From Bin55 sp963664665 (GTDB taxonomy: Bacteria > Pseudomonadota > Gammaproteobacteria > Pseudomonadales > Azotimanducaceae), in the NCBI GenBank assembly GCA_963664665.2, contig CAXXMH010000008.1, forward strand, positions 248,001 to 312,000: a stretch of 64,000 nucleotides of DNA. The letters run 5' to 3'. Positions 55,473 to 64,000 of this stretch are shown here, one piece after another. Within the stretch, counting starts at the first letter, position 1; every line of letters begins with the position of its first letter. A program made the translations under genes and the position numbers. The notes beneath the pieces are model-generated. The model was not told where the DNA came from. It saw only the letters and a program-made list of their open reading frames with translations, and did no database searches.

Positions 55473-57410
55473 ATGGCTGATATTTACCCAGTGCTAGCGT
55501 CATTTCAGCGCAACGCACATCTCGATGACGCGCAGTATCAGGCCATGTATACGGCTTCTCTTGAGGATCCCGATACATTCTGGACCGAGCAGGCTAACGA
55601 GTTCTTGACCTGGATCGAACCCTGGCAGAACTTGAACTCAGCGGATTTTGAGAACGGTCGGTTTGCATGGTTTGAGGGCGCAAAGCTCAACGCGTGTGTG
55701 AATTGCGTTGACCGCCATCTAGACGCACGAGGCGATCAGATCGCCTTGATCTGGGAAGGAGATGATCCGGACGATTCCACAAGCGTTTCGTATCGCGAAC
55801 TCAGTGATCACGTCAATCAACTTGCGAACGCGCTTCGCGCACGTGGCGTTGACAAAGGCGACCGAGTTTGCCTATATATGCCGATGATTCCAGAAGCCGT
55901 TTATGCGATGCTTGCGTGCGCGCGCATAGGTGCTATTCACAGCGTCGTATTTGGTGGTTTCTCGTCCCAATCGTTACGCGATCGGATTCTTGATTCCGAT
56001 TGCCAAACATTAATCACCGCCGATGAGGGTGTACGAGGTGGTGCAACGGTTCCACTAAAAAGGAACGCCGACGTCGCACTCGAACAGTGTCCGAACGTCC
56101 ATACGGTACTAACGGTCCGACGCACGGGCGCAGACGTCGATTGGTATGAAGGTCGGGATGTCTGGTACGACGAGTTAGTGCCTCCACAATCCACTGATTG
56201 CATACCGACCACGATGGACGCAGAAGACCCGCTCTTCATTCTCTACACGTCGGGGAGTACAGGTAAACCTAAGGGGGTCCAACACGGCACGGCTGGATAC
56301 CTATTGCAGGCCGCAATGACCCATAAATACGTCTTCGATTATCACCATGGCGACATTTATTGGTGTACGGCTGATGTAGGTTGGATCACAGGTCACTCCT
56401 ACATCGTTTACGGACCTTTGGCGAACGGTGCCACTACTTTAGTGTTCGAAGGCGTGCCGACCTATCCCGATGCGGGTCGATGTTGGGACGTAGTCGACAA
56501 ACACCAAGTAAACATCTTCTACACAGCTCCAACTGCGATTCGGCAACTAATGAGCCAAGGAGACAACTTCGTGACGCGCTCTTCGCGTGCTTCTCTTCAG
56601 TTACTTGGCACTGTGGGAGAACCAATCAACCCTGAGGCATGGCAGTGGTACCACGGGATTGTCGGCGAACGTCGATGTCCAGTGGTCGATACCTGGTGGC
56701 AAACCGAAACTGGTGGCATCATGATCACGCCACTTCCCGGCGCAACTTCATTGAAACCTGGCTCCGCCACCAAACCCTTTTTCGGCGTCCGACCAGGTCT
56801 TGTCGACGGCGACGGCAAATTAATCGAAGCGAGCGAAGCGAGCGGAAATCTCGTGATCACACAGTCATGGCCCGGTCAGATTCGCTCGGTGTACGGTGAT
56901 CACCAACGCGTCATCGATACCTATTACGCCAGTTATCCGGGTATGTATTTCACTGGCGACGGTGCTCGACGCGATGCTGACGGTTATTACTGGATTACCG
57001 GTCGAGTCGACGATGTGTTAAACGTGTCAGGTCATCGTCTCGGTACGGCTGAAATAGAAAGTGCGCTGGTACTCCACGACGAGGTCGCTGAGGCAGCTGT
57101 CGTCGGCTACCCACATGCCATTAAAGGCGAAGGTATCTATGCGTATGTGACGCTCATGACTGCGAGCGAACCGAACGATGCGTTACAAGAAGCACTCGTT
57201 CAGCTAGTACGAACTGAAATCGGACCGATCGCTCGGCCCGACGTCATTCAATTTGCGCCGAGCTTGCCAAAAACACGTTCTGGCAAGATCATGCGGCGCA
57301 TTCTTCGCAAGATTGCCGCCGACGAAGTCGAAGACCTTGGCGACACTTCAACGCTGGCGGACCCCGCAGTCGTTGACGACCTCGTCAGTAACCGCGTCAA
57401 CGCGCCTTAG
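55473..57410 (+). CDS. acs: Acetyl-CoA synthetase
   Basis: A 645-residue adenylate-forming ligase that activates acetate to acetyl-CoA. Signatures: YTSGSTGKPKGVQHG (P-loop-like), WCTADVGWITGHSYIVYGPL, DTWWQTETGG, YFTGDGARRDADGY and the C-terminal PKTRSGKIMRRILRKIA with the lysine that is acetylated in regulated Acs. Length matches E. coli Acs. The stop overlaps the convergent pnp stop. Confidence 0.96.
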   Translation: MADIYPVLASFQRNAHLDDAQYQAMYTASLEDPDTFWTEQANEFLTWIEPWQNLNSADFENGRFAWFEGAKLNACVNCVDRHLDARGDQIALIWEGDDPDDSTSVSYRELSDHVNQLANALRARGVDKGDRVCLYMPMIPEAVYAMLACARIGAIHSVVFGGFSSQSLRDRILDSDCQTLITADEGVRGGATVPLKRNADVALEQCPNVHTVLTVRRTGADVDWYEGRDVWYDELVPPQSTDCIPTTMDAEDPLFILYTSGSTGKPKGVQHGTAGYLLQAAMTHKYVFDYHHGDIYWCTADVGWITGHSYIVYGPLANGATTLVFEGVPTYPDAGRCWDVVDKHQVNIFYTAPTAIRQLMSQGDNFVTRSSRASLQLLGTVGEPINPEAWQWYHGIVGERRCPVVDTWWQTETGGIMITPLPGATSLKPGSATKPFFGVRPGLVDGDGKLIEASEASGNLVITQSWPGQIRSVYGDHQRVIDTYYASYPGMYFTGDGARRDADGYYWITGRVDDVLNVSGHRLGTAEIESALVLHDEVAEAAVVGYPHAIKGEGIYAYVTLMTASEPNDALQEALVQLVRTEIGPIARPDVIQFAPSLPKTRSGKIMRRILRKIAADEVEDLGDTSTLADPAVVDDLVSNRVNAP

Positions 57411-59539
57411 CCAAACGAAGCGTCTTCGGCTTCTGCGTCTGCGTTATCCGCTTCCCCGTCTCCTTCTTGCTCAACATCCTTCATGGTCAGGGAGATACGT
57501 CCGCGATTGTCGATTTCTGAAACTCTAACTAGCAGTTTCTGGTTATCGCTGATTCGATCTCGGATGTTGTTAATCCGCTCATGAGCAATCTGAGATATAT
57601 GCAGGAGACCATCCTTACCAGGTAGGATGTTGACAAACGCGCCGTAATCTTCGATACGTCTCACGACACCGCTGTAAATCTGACCGACTTCTGCGTCTGC
57701 CACGATCTCTTCGATGCGTGCCCTGGCTGCCTGCATTTCTGCACGGGACTCGGCGAATACGGTAACCGTCCCGTCGTCCTTCAAGTCGATCACGGCATTC
57801 GTGTCGCTCTGAATGGACTTAATAACGGCACCACCTTTACCGATCACGTCACGTATTTTGTCAGGCGCGATGTTCATGACGACAGATGCTGGAGCTGATT
57901 CAGGCGGCTCTGCCCGTGACTCTGCTATCACACCGTTCATGTGATTTAGGATATGCAATCGTGCATCACGTGCCTGATTGAGAGCTTGTTCCATGATCAC
58001 GTCCGTGATGCCCTCGATCTTGATATCCATCTGCAAGGCTGTCACGCCAGTCGACGTACCGGCAACCTTGAAGTCCATATCTCCCAAGTGATCCTCATCA
58101 CCTAAGATATCGGTCAACACAGCGGCGCGTTCACCCTCAAGCACGAGTCCCATTGCCACGCCCGCTACAGCTGCGCGAATAGGGATACCTGCGTCCATCA
58201 ATGCCAAAGATGTGCCGCACACGCTTGCCATGGAGCTCGATCCGTTGCTCTCGGTGATCTCTGAAACCACCCGAATGGTGTAGGGGTACTCTTCGGAACT
58301 CGGTAGCACAGACGTGATAGCACGACGTGCTAGACGGCCATGACCAATTTCGCGACGCTTCGGCCCACCCATCATGCCGGCTTCGCCGACGCTGTACGGA
58401 GGGAAGTTGTAGTGCAGCATGAACTTATCGAACGTCGTACCTGACAAGCCCTCGATGAGTGCCGAATCTTTGTCCGGTCCTAACGTCGCGGCCACAATCG
58501 CCTGGGTTTCCCCTCGCTGGAATAGAGCTGATCCGTGCGCTTTGGGTAGCAAACCTACTTCGACGTCTAGATCGCGTACGTCCGTCGTGCTTCGACCGTC
58601 AATTCGCGGCTCGCCATTAAGTACACGCTCGCGAACAAGCTTCTTCTCGAACGATGCAAACACGTCCGCAACTTCGTCCGCGTCAAAATCCTCAAGATCG
58701 CTAATCGCCTTACGACGGAGCTCGTTGACTTGAGAAAGACGAGCGCTCTTGTCCGTTACTCGATACGCATCGCCCAATTGCGTCCCAATGCTTGCCTGAA
58801 GTGCTTCATTCAACGCATCGTTAGCTGGCGGTAGTGCAAACTCCCAGGCAGGCTTACCCGCTTTACTTGCTAATCGCTTAATCGCTTCAATTTGGACCTG
58901 CATTTCCGCATGCGCAAACAGAACCGCACCAAGCATCGTATCCTCAGGGAGCTCATCCGCTTCGGATTCGACCATCAGCACAGCAGATTCGGTGCCTGCG
59001 ACCACCATGTTGAGTTTAGATTTCTCAAGGTCGTCATACGACGGGTTGAGCAGGTAGAGGTTTTGGGTCGCATCGAACCCAACACGTGCGCCACCGATTG
59101 GACCGTGGAACGGGAGTCCCGAAATCGCTAACGCTGCTGAACAGCCGATTAGTGACAAGACATCTGGATCGTGGTTCTTGTCGGCGGACATCACCGTCGC
59201 GACTACTTGAACTTCGTTCAAGAAGCCTTTCGGGAACAAGGGCCGTAATGGCCTATCGATTAATCGACTCGTTAGGGTTTCTTTTTCTGATGGTCGGCCT
59301 TCGCGTCGAAAGAATCCACCCGGGATCTTGCCCGACGCATACATTTTCTCTTGATAGTTGACCGTGAGTGGGAAGAAATCCTGCCCGGGTCTGGATTGGG
59401 GGGCACCAACGACGGTGCACAGCACGACTGTGCCACCCATGCTAGCCATGACGGCACCTGTCGCTTGCCGGGCGACACGCCCAGTCTCTAGTACAACAGT
59501 TTCGCCAGCTAGCTCAAATTGTTCTTGAACAATGCTCAA
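57407..59539 (-). CDS. pnp: Polyribonucleotide nucleotidyltransferase
   Basis: A 710-residue phosphorolytic 3'-5' exoribonuclease and degradosome component. Two RNase PH domains are visible (FFPLTVNYQEKMYASGKIPGG in the first; FMLHYNFPPYSVGE and GRREIGHG-type segment in the second). A KH domain (IRDVIGKGGAVIKSI, about 565) and an S1 domain (GVVRRIEDYGAFVNI, about 630) follow. It is downstream of rpsO, as in E. coli. Confidence 0.97.
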   Translation of the reverse strand: MSIVQEQFELAGETVVLETGRVARQATGAVMASMGGTVVLCTVVGAPQSRPGQDFFPLTVNYQEKMYASGKIPGGFFRREGRPSEKETLTSRLIDRPLRPLFPKGFLNEVQVVATVMSADKNHDPDVLSLIGCSAALAISGLPFHGPIGGARVGFDATQNLYLLNPSYDDLEKSKLNMVVAGTESAVLMVESEADELPEDTMLGAVLFAHAEMQVQIEAIKRLASKAGKPAWEFALPPANDALNEALQASIGTQLGDAYRVTDKSARLSQVNELRRKAISDLEDFDADEVADVFASFEKKLVRERVLNGEPRIDGRSTTDVRDLDVEVGLLPKAHGSALFQRGETQAIVAATLGPDKDSALIEGLSGTTFDKFMLHYNFPPYSVGEAGMMGGPKRREIGHGRLARRAITSVLPSSEEYPYTIRVVSEITESNGSSSMASVCGTSLALMDAGIPIRAAVAGVAMGLVLEGERAAVLTDILGDEDHLGDMDFKVAGTSTGVTALQMDIKIEGITDVIMEQALNQARDARLHILNHMNGVIAESRAEPPESAPASVVMNIAPDKIRDVIGKGGAVIKSIQSDTNAVIDLKDDGTVTVFAESRAEMQAARARIEEIVADAEVGQIYSGVVRRIEDYGAFVNILPGKDGLLHISQIAHERINNIRDRISDNQKLLVRVSEIDNRGRISLTMKDVEQEGDGEADNADAEAEDASFG

Positions 59540-59553
59540 TATTTACTCCGTGG

Positions 59554-59823
59554 CTACCGACGGAGACCTAGTTTCTGTATCAACGTCGAATAACGCTCGT
59601 ATTCGTTCCGACTTAGGTAATCAAGCAACTTTCTCCGCTGATCCACCATCGCTTTTAGTCCTCGTCGCGAATGGTGATCGCCTTTATGTGCGTTGAAATG
59701 CTCTTGAAGAGAGTTGATATCTGCGGTTAGCAGCGCGATTTGGACTTCGGGAGAACCAGTATCACTTTCGCTCCGCTTGTATTCGGAAACAACCTTTTGT
59801 TTGGTCTCGGCGGATAGTGCCAT
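59554..59823 (-). CDS. rpsO: 30S ribosomal protein S15
   Basis: An 89-residue S15, which binds 16S rRNA in the central domain. Family hallmarks: DTGSPEVQIALLTADI, HFNAHKGDHHSRRGLK and YLSRNEYERYSTLIQKLGLRR. Two bp separate its start from the truB stop. Expression is probably tied to the nusA-infB operon. Confidence 0.98.
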   Translation of the reverse strand: MALSAETKQKVVSEYKRSESDTGSPEVQIALLTADINSLQEHFNAHKGDHHSRRGLKAMVDQRRKLLDYLSRNEYERYSTLIQKLGLRR

Positions 59824-59825
59824 GT

Positions 59826-60770
59826 TTACTCAATGGGATGGTGAATGGATGAGGCTACGAGTCGGCGTGGGGCTACGCGCCCACTTTCAATTTCGCCGAT
59901 GCCTAAAAAAGTGAACTCCCCGTCGGCGCGCTCTTCGAGTAGTTTTACCCAACCGCGCGTTGGAGAGCATGAAGGGACAGCGACTGACTGCCCTTGTCTC
60001 ACGAGATAAGCTGTGGGACCCGGTAATTTTATATCAAACCAGCCCTCAACCATCGATGAAACCGGGCGCAGAAGCGCTTCATGATCGCTGTTTTTCTTCG
60101 CTGCCAGTAGCTGATCGAACGACACGCTATCCTCGATGTGGAAGTGTCCGACTTCGCTCCTTCTCAGCTTCGAGACATGCGCGCCACAGCCTAGTGACTC
60201 ACCGATGTCAGCGACGAGGGTTCGAATGTAGGTGCCTTTCGAACATTCGACCAAGAGCTCGAACGAGCTCCCGTGAAACTGCTTCAATTCGTTCCGATGA
60301 ATGGTTATCCGACGCGCTGCACGCTCCACTTCAACGCCTTCTCGAGCCAGCTTGTAGAGACGTTGGCCATCATGCTTGATAGCCGAATACATCGACGGTA
60401 CTTGGTCAATCTCACCTCGAAACGCATCGAGGACCTCATCGATTCGACCACGATCTAGTTCGGGGACCGATTTTTCGGCAATGATCTTTCCATCAATATC
60501 GCCAGTGTCGGTCGTGATGCCAAGCTGGACACCCACTTCGTAAGTCTTGTTAGCGTTCAGACCGTACTGCGAGAACTTGGTCGCTTCGCCGAAACACAAT
60601 GGCAGCACGCCTGTTGCTTGTTGGTCGAGGGTACCTGTATGCCCTACCTTTCGGGCATTGAATAGACGTTTGATCCGTTGAACGGCATGATTTGATGTCC
60701 AACCCAGTGGTTTGTCGAATATGACGACCCCGTCAATGACACGACCGCCGGAACGCAGACGCCGACCCAT
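59826..60770 (-). CDS. truB: tRNA pseudouridine-55 synthase
   Basis: A 314-residue enzyme that forms pseudouridine 55 in the T arm of tRNAs. The catalytic region is KVGHTGTLDQQATGVLPLCFG (Asp near residue 48). Further signatures are RFRGEIDQVPSMYSAIKHDG-type and CSKGTYIRTLVADIG. A C-terminal PUA-like region follows. It abuts rbfA. Confidence 0.97.
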   Translation of the reverse strand: MGRRLRSGGRVIDGVVIFDKPLGWTSNHAVQRIKRLFNARKVGHTGTLDQQATGVLPLCFGEATKFSQYGLNANKTYEVGVQLGITTDTGDIDGKIIAEKSVPELDRGRIDEVLDAFRGEIDQVPSMYSAIKHDGQRLYKLAREGVEVERAARRITIHRNELKQFHGSSFELLVECSKGTYIRTLVADIGESLGCGAHVSKLRRSEVGHFHIEDSVSFDQLLAAKKNSDHEALLRPVSSMVEGWFDIKLPGPTAYLVRQGQSVAVPSCSPTRGWVKLLEERADGEFTFLGIGEIESGRVAPRRLVASSIHHPIE

Positions 60771-61160
60771 TTACGATCGCCGGACTCGAGCTAATAGCTC
60801 CTCGATTCGGCTCGCTTCCGCTTCCGTTCGATCGAAATGAAAGCGCAGTTCAGGCGTTGTTCTCATGCTATGCCGTTGCGCAAGTTCGGAACGAAAGAAC
60901 CCCGCTGCGTTTCGCATGACTGATAGGATCGCTTCTGCCGCTTCCTCGTCGTCAACGCTGTGACATGCCACGTAAACGTCAGCATACGCCAGATCGCGCG
61001 AAACCTTGACATCAGATATCGTCACTTCATTCTGGCTGACACGAGGGTCCCGCACTTTGTTGCGCAGAAGGTCCGTCAGCTCGATACGAATGAAATCGGC
61101 AACGCGAAGCTCGCGACCAAAGTTCTTCGGACGGTTATACAGTCGCTGACGCGATCTCAC
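60771..61160 (-). CDS. rbfA: Ribosome-binding factor A
   Basis: A 129-residue KH-fold factor for late 30S maturation and cold adaptation. Signatures: VADFIRIELTDLLRNKVRDPR, VTISDVKVSRDLAYADVYV and PELRFHFDRTEAEASRIEELL. It overlaps infB by 4 bp. Confidence 0.96.
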   Translation of the reverse strand: MRSRQRLYNRPKNFGRELRVADFIRIELTDLLRNKVRDPRVSQNEVTISDVKVSRDLAYADVYVACHSVDDEEAAEAILSVMRNAAGFFRSELAQRHSMRTTPELRFHFDRTEAEASRIEELLARVRRS

Positions 61161-63775
61161 AGTGCGCGCGCGACTTGTCGGGTTTCGTAAACCTCGATCA
61201 GATCACCTTGGCGCACATCGTTGTAGTTTCTAACGCCGATACCGCATTCAACCCCGTTGTTAACTTCTTGTACATCGTCTTTAAATCGGCGCAACGATTC
61301 GAGTTCGCCTTCGTAAATCACGGTGTTGTCACGTAGCACGCGAATGCGCTTATTGCGGAAGACAGTGCCGTCTACGACAAGACAACCTGCCACTTGGCCA
61401 AACCGGGGCGAAGTGAAGACCTCACGCACCTCCGCGGTACCCACGATTTCTTCGCGCTCGTCAGGAATGAGCATGTCGGTCAACATCGCTCTGACATCGT
61501 CGAGCAATTCGTATATGACCTGGTAATAACGCACTTCCATACGATTTCGATCCAACAGGACCTTCGCTAGTTTGTCCGCACGAACGTTGAAACCGAATAC
61601 CATCGCTTCGTACGTTAGCGCCATATTGATGTCGGACTCGTTGATCCCGCCGATACCTGAGCCGAGTACCCGTACCGAGACTTCGTCATTCCCAATCTCA
61701 TTAAATGCGTGAGTAATCGCCTCTAGCGAACCCCTTACATCCGCTTTCAGAATGACGTTCAGTACCCGCTTTTCGCCTTTGCCCAAGTGCTTGAACATGT
61801 TGTCCAAACGCGCTTGCTGCTGCATCTGTTGTTGTTGCTTCTGGCTGGTATGAGCGCGATTTTCCGCAACTTGACGAGCCTGACGTTCGTCCGGTGATAC
61901 GGTAAATCCTTCGCCCGCTTCCGGAACCCCGTTAAAGCCCAGCACCTCGACAGGAATCGAAGGACCCGCATCTTTGAGCTTTTTACCTTGATCGTCACTG
62001 ATCGAACGCACCTTACCATAGTGCTCGCCGGCGATCACGACATCGCCTTGTTGCAAAGTCCCGTTCTGTACGAGCAGCGATACGACTGCACCTCTGCCCC
62101 TTTCAAGTTTCGACTCAACGACTAGACCGCGTCCAGACGCTTCCGGTACAGCCTTGAGTTCGAGAATCTCGGCCTGTGCGGTGATGGCCTCGAGAAGGTC
62201 GTCAATACCTTCACCGGTTTCGGCTGACACATTTACGAATTGAGTTGTACCCCCGAACTCTTCGGGGATTACTTCCATGCCCGCCAACTCGGCGCGTACT
62301 CGTTGCGGGTCAGCGCTGTCTAGGTCGATCTTGTTGACAGCCACGACCATAGGAACACCGGCAGCTTTTGAATGGTTCACCGCTTCTTCTGTCTGCGGCA
62401 TCACGCCATCGTTTGCCGCACACACTAATATCACGATATCCGTGGAATTAGCACCCCTCGCCCGCATCGCCGAAAACGCGGCGTGGCCAGGCGTATCCAA
62501 GAACGTAATGTCGCCATGTGAGGTCGTTAGGTGATATGCGCCGATGTGTTGAGTAATACCCCCAGCTTCCCCAGCTGCGACTTTGGTCTTCCGAATGTAA
62601 TCAAGTAACGAGGTCTTGCCGTGGTCGACATGTCCCATGACTGTCACAATCGGGCATCGAGCAACTTCCTCGCCTTCGACTTTCGTTGCTTCAATGAGCT
62701 CTTCTTCTTGCGAGGTCACGAACTTGACCTTGTGCCCTAGCTCCTCGACGATCAATGTGGCAGTATCTTGATCTAAGACATCATTGATCGTGACCATGAC
62801 ACCAAGCCCCATCAATTTCTTGATGAGCTCCGCGGCCTTGATTGACATCGCTTGCGCAAGGCTTCCAAGTGCTATCGATTCACCGATTTCGACCTCACGT
62901 ACCAAAAATGCCGCAGGCCGTTGAAAACCACCGCCTTGATCAAGCTCTTGAACACGATCCAGCGGCCGACCGCCGCTACGACGCCGTCCCGTTCGAGGTA
63001 CCCGCGATCGGCCGTCGTCACCTCGCGAAATTTCACGTAAGCCGCCACCACGACGGCCATTACGTCCCGAGCGCGCATCGTTTGTGCGTTGCCGACCGCG
63101 CACTGGCGCTTCTTTCGGTTTGGTGAATCTAGGCGTCTTATCGGGTGTTGCGCGTTGAGGTTCAGGTTTAGCAGTCTTCGTGGCTTCTGAAGCTTTCTGC
63201 TGAACGCGTTCGACATCGCGACGTTTTGCTTCCTCGCTTTCGCGTTTACGCTGTTCTTCTTCCTGCCGAGCTTGTATCCGGCGTTCTTTCTCTTCCTTGT
63301 CACGCTGTTCCGCCTCACGACGACGCGCTTGCTCTTCACGAATTTGTGCCGCTTGGCGTTTGAGTTCGCTTGTAGCGTCTTTACCGCGCGCGGTCGGCGC
63401 CGTCTTCGCGGTAACCGTCTTCGTTTCAGCGCGAGGTGGCGGCGCAGTTCGAGCTGCGCCAGTCTTTACAACAACCGTTGCCGTTCCGCTCGCCCGACCT
63501 CCCGAGTAAAGCTGCCCGCGATTGACCCGAGAACTAGCGTTTTGTTTGCGCTGAATCTGCTGCTCTGCGGTTGGTCGCGCAGGCGCCGCGCTCGTACGCA
63601 CCGGCGGTGCACTCTTGCCTCCACGAAAGTGCGCCCCAAGTGCCTTGATGGCGTCCAACTCAAGTTCCGAGTCTGCATCGGCACAATCGAAACCTAATGT
63701 TGTCGCCAGCTCGACGACCTCTTCAGGTGTTTTCTTAAAACTCGTTGCAACTTGTGCAACGGTGCGAGTCGGCAT
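61157..63775 (-). CDS. infB: Translation initiation factor IF-2
   Basis: An 872-residue GTPase that brings fMet-tRNA to the 30S subunit. The order is an N-terminal IF2_N-like module (about 1-52), a long Lys/Arg/Glu-rich linker (about 55-280), a second IF2_N module (about 295-355), and a G domain with GHVDHGKTSLLDYIRK, DTPGHAAF and NKIDL (about 378-490). Domains II-IV end in the fMet-binding C2 region. Its start is 30 bp beyond the nusA stop. Confidence 0.97.
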   Translation of the reverse strand: MPTRTVAQVATSFKKTPEEVVELATTLGFDCADADSELELDAIKALGAHFRGGKSAPPVRTSAAPARPTAEQQIQRKQNASSRVNRGQLYSGGRASGTATVVVKTGAARTAPPPRAETKTVTAKTAPTARGKDATSELKRQAAQIREEQARRREAEQRDKEEKERRIQARQEEEQRKRESEEAKRRDVERVQQKASEATKTAKPEPQRATPDKTPRFTKPKEAPVRGRQRTNDARSGRNGRRGGGLREISRGDDGRSRVPRTGRRRSGGRPLDRVQELDQGGGFQRPAAFLVREVEIGESIALGSLAQAMSIKAAELIKKLMGLGVMVTINDVLDQDTATLIVEELGHKVKFVTSQEEELIEATKVEGEEVARCPIVTVMGHVDHGKTSLLDYIRKTKVAAGEAGGITQHIGAYHLTTSHGDITFLDTPGHAAFSAMRARGANSTDIVILVCAANDGVMPQTEEAVNHSKAAGVPMVVAVNKIDLDSADPQRVRAELAGMEVIPEEFGGTTQFVNVSAETGEGIDDLLEAITAQAEILELKAVPEASGRGLVVESKLERGRGAVVSLLVQNGTLQQGDVVIAGEHYGKVRSISDDQGKKLKDAGPSIPVEVLGFNGVPEAGEGFTVSPDERQARQVAENRAHTSQKQQQQMQQQARLDNMFKHLGKGEKRVLNVILKADVRGSLEAITHAFNEIGNDEVSVRVLGSGIGGINESDINMALTYEAMVFGFNVRADKLAKVLLDRNRMEVRYYQVIYELLDDVRAMLTDMLIPDEREEIVGTAEVREVFTSPRFGQVAGCLVVDGTVFRNKRIRVLRDNTVIYEGELESLRRFKDDVQEVNNGVECGIGVRNYNDVRQGDLIEVYETRQVARAL

Positions 63776-63804
63776 CTAAGCAGTACCCCTTCGGTATGTC
63801 GCTA

Positions 63805-64000
63805 TCAAGCGTTGCTTACTTCTTCGTCTTCGAACCATGGTTTACGCGCGGTGACGATAAGGTCAGCTGCCCGCTTTTCGTCGATCGATTCGTCAATATC
63901 GAGCAATTCGTCAATCGACAATTCAGCTAGATCGTCCATCGTGATGATGCTGTTAGCGGCTAGTTGGCTTGCCAACACATCGTCCATGCCTGCCATGTAA
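63805..64000 (-). CDS. nusA: Transcription factor NusA, C-terminal end (partial)
   Basis: The last 64 or so residues of NusA, extending past the right edge. The acidic segment DELLDIDESIDEKRAADLIVTARKPWFEDE-like end matches the second acidic repeat (helix-hairpin-helix) of gammaproteobacterial NusA. Position directly upstream of infB supports it. Confidence 0.88.
   Translation of the reverse strand, partial: YMAGMDDVLASQLAANSIITMDDLAELSIDELLDIDESIDEKRAADLIVTARKPWFEDEEVSNA

Overview
The window looks like a chromosomal segment of a gammaproteobacterium, probably free-living and aerobic. The evidence is the gene order. On the right are nusA-infB-rbfA-truB-rpsO-pnp and a sfsA / dksA-gluQ-pcnB-panB-panC block. 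In the middle is an erpA / anmK-M23 peptidase / tyrS / rRNA-operon block that resembles the order I remember from Pseudomonas. No taxonomic search was run.

Layout. (1) 1-1566: a split TnpB gene. An ORF-less group II intron on the minus strand separates the first four codons of a tnpB gene from the rest, which runs off the left edge. (2) 1.6-6.0 kb, minus strand: a DUF1800/DUF1501 pair and a homologue of sterol C-24 methyltransferase. (3) 6.4-9.4 kb: a complete IS1182-family element with 11-bp inverted repeats and a 4-bp target duplication, then a solo TnpB gene. (4) 9.4-13.8 kb: a two-gene RND efflux operon. (5) 13.8-16.9 kb, minus strand: a Rieske oxygenase translationally coupled to an unusual GPP34-cytochrome P450 fusion. 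(6) 17-28.5 kb: birA, two phytanoyl-CoA-dioxygenase-family proteins, a double hot-dog (MaoC-like) protein, a dikinase-type phosphotransferase of unknown substrate, an ARPP-1-like protein and a YdbS/YdbT-like PH-domain pair. (7) 28.6-31.6 kb: PEP carboxylase and a small membrane protein. (8) 31.8-37.8 kb, minus strand: a complete rRNA operon (16S, tRNA-Ile, tRNA-Ala, 23S, 5S). Its 23S gene carries a 631-bp group I intron with a LAGLIDADG homing-endonuclease gene. (9) 37.8-48.4 kb: tyrS, another solo TnpB element, the cell-wall genes (M23 peptidase, anmK), erpA, a divergent ClC protein, hemJ-hemL, a PfkB-family kinase and sfsA. (10) 48.5-57.4 kb: a DksA with a 300-residue histone-H1-like N-terminus, gluQ, pcnB, panB, panC, pgi and acs. 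(11) 57.4-64 kb, minus strand: the pnp-to-nusA operon.

The strongest unusual signals are the group II intron whose exact removal restores a TnpB reading frame, the 23S group I intron at E. coli position 1931 with a clear internal guide sequence, and the GPP34-P450 fusion with its Rieske partner. The P450, Rieske and methyltransferase genes together suggest sterol or other triterpenoid lipid modification. The H1-like/DksA fusion has a possible internal start. Function calls rest on motif recognition and gene context. Domain and fold calls should be confirmed by profile searches.
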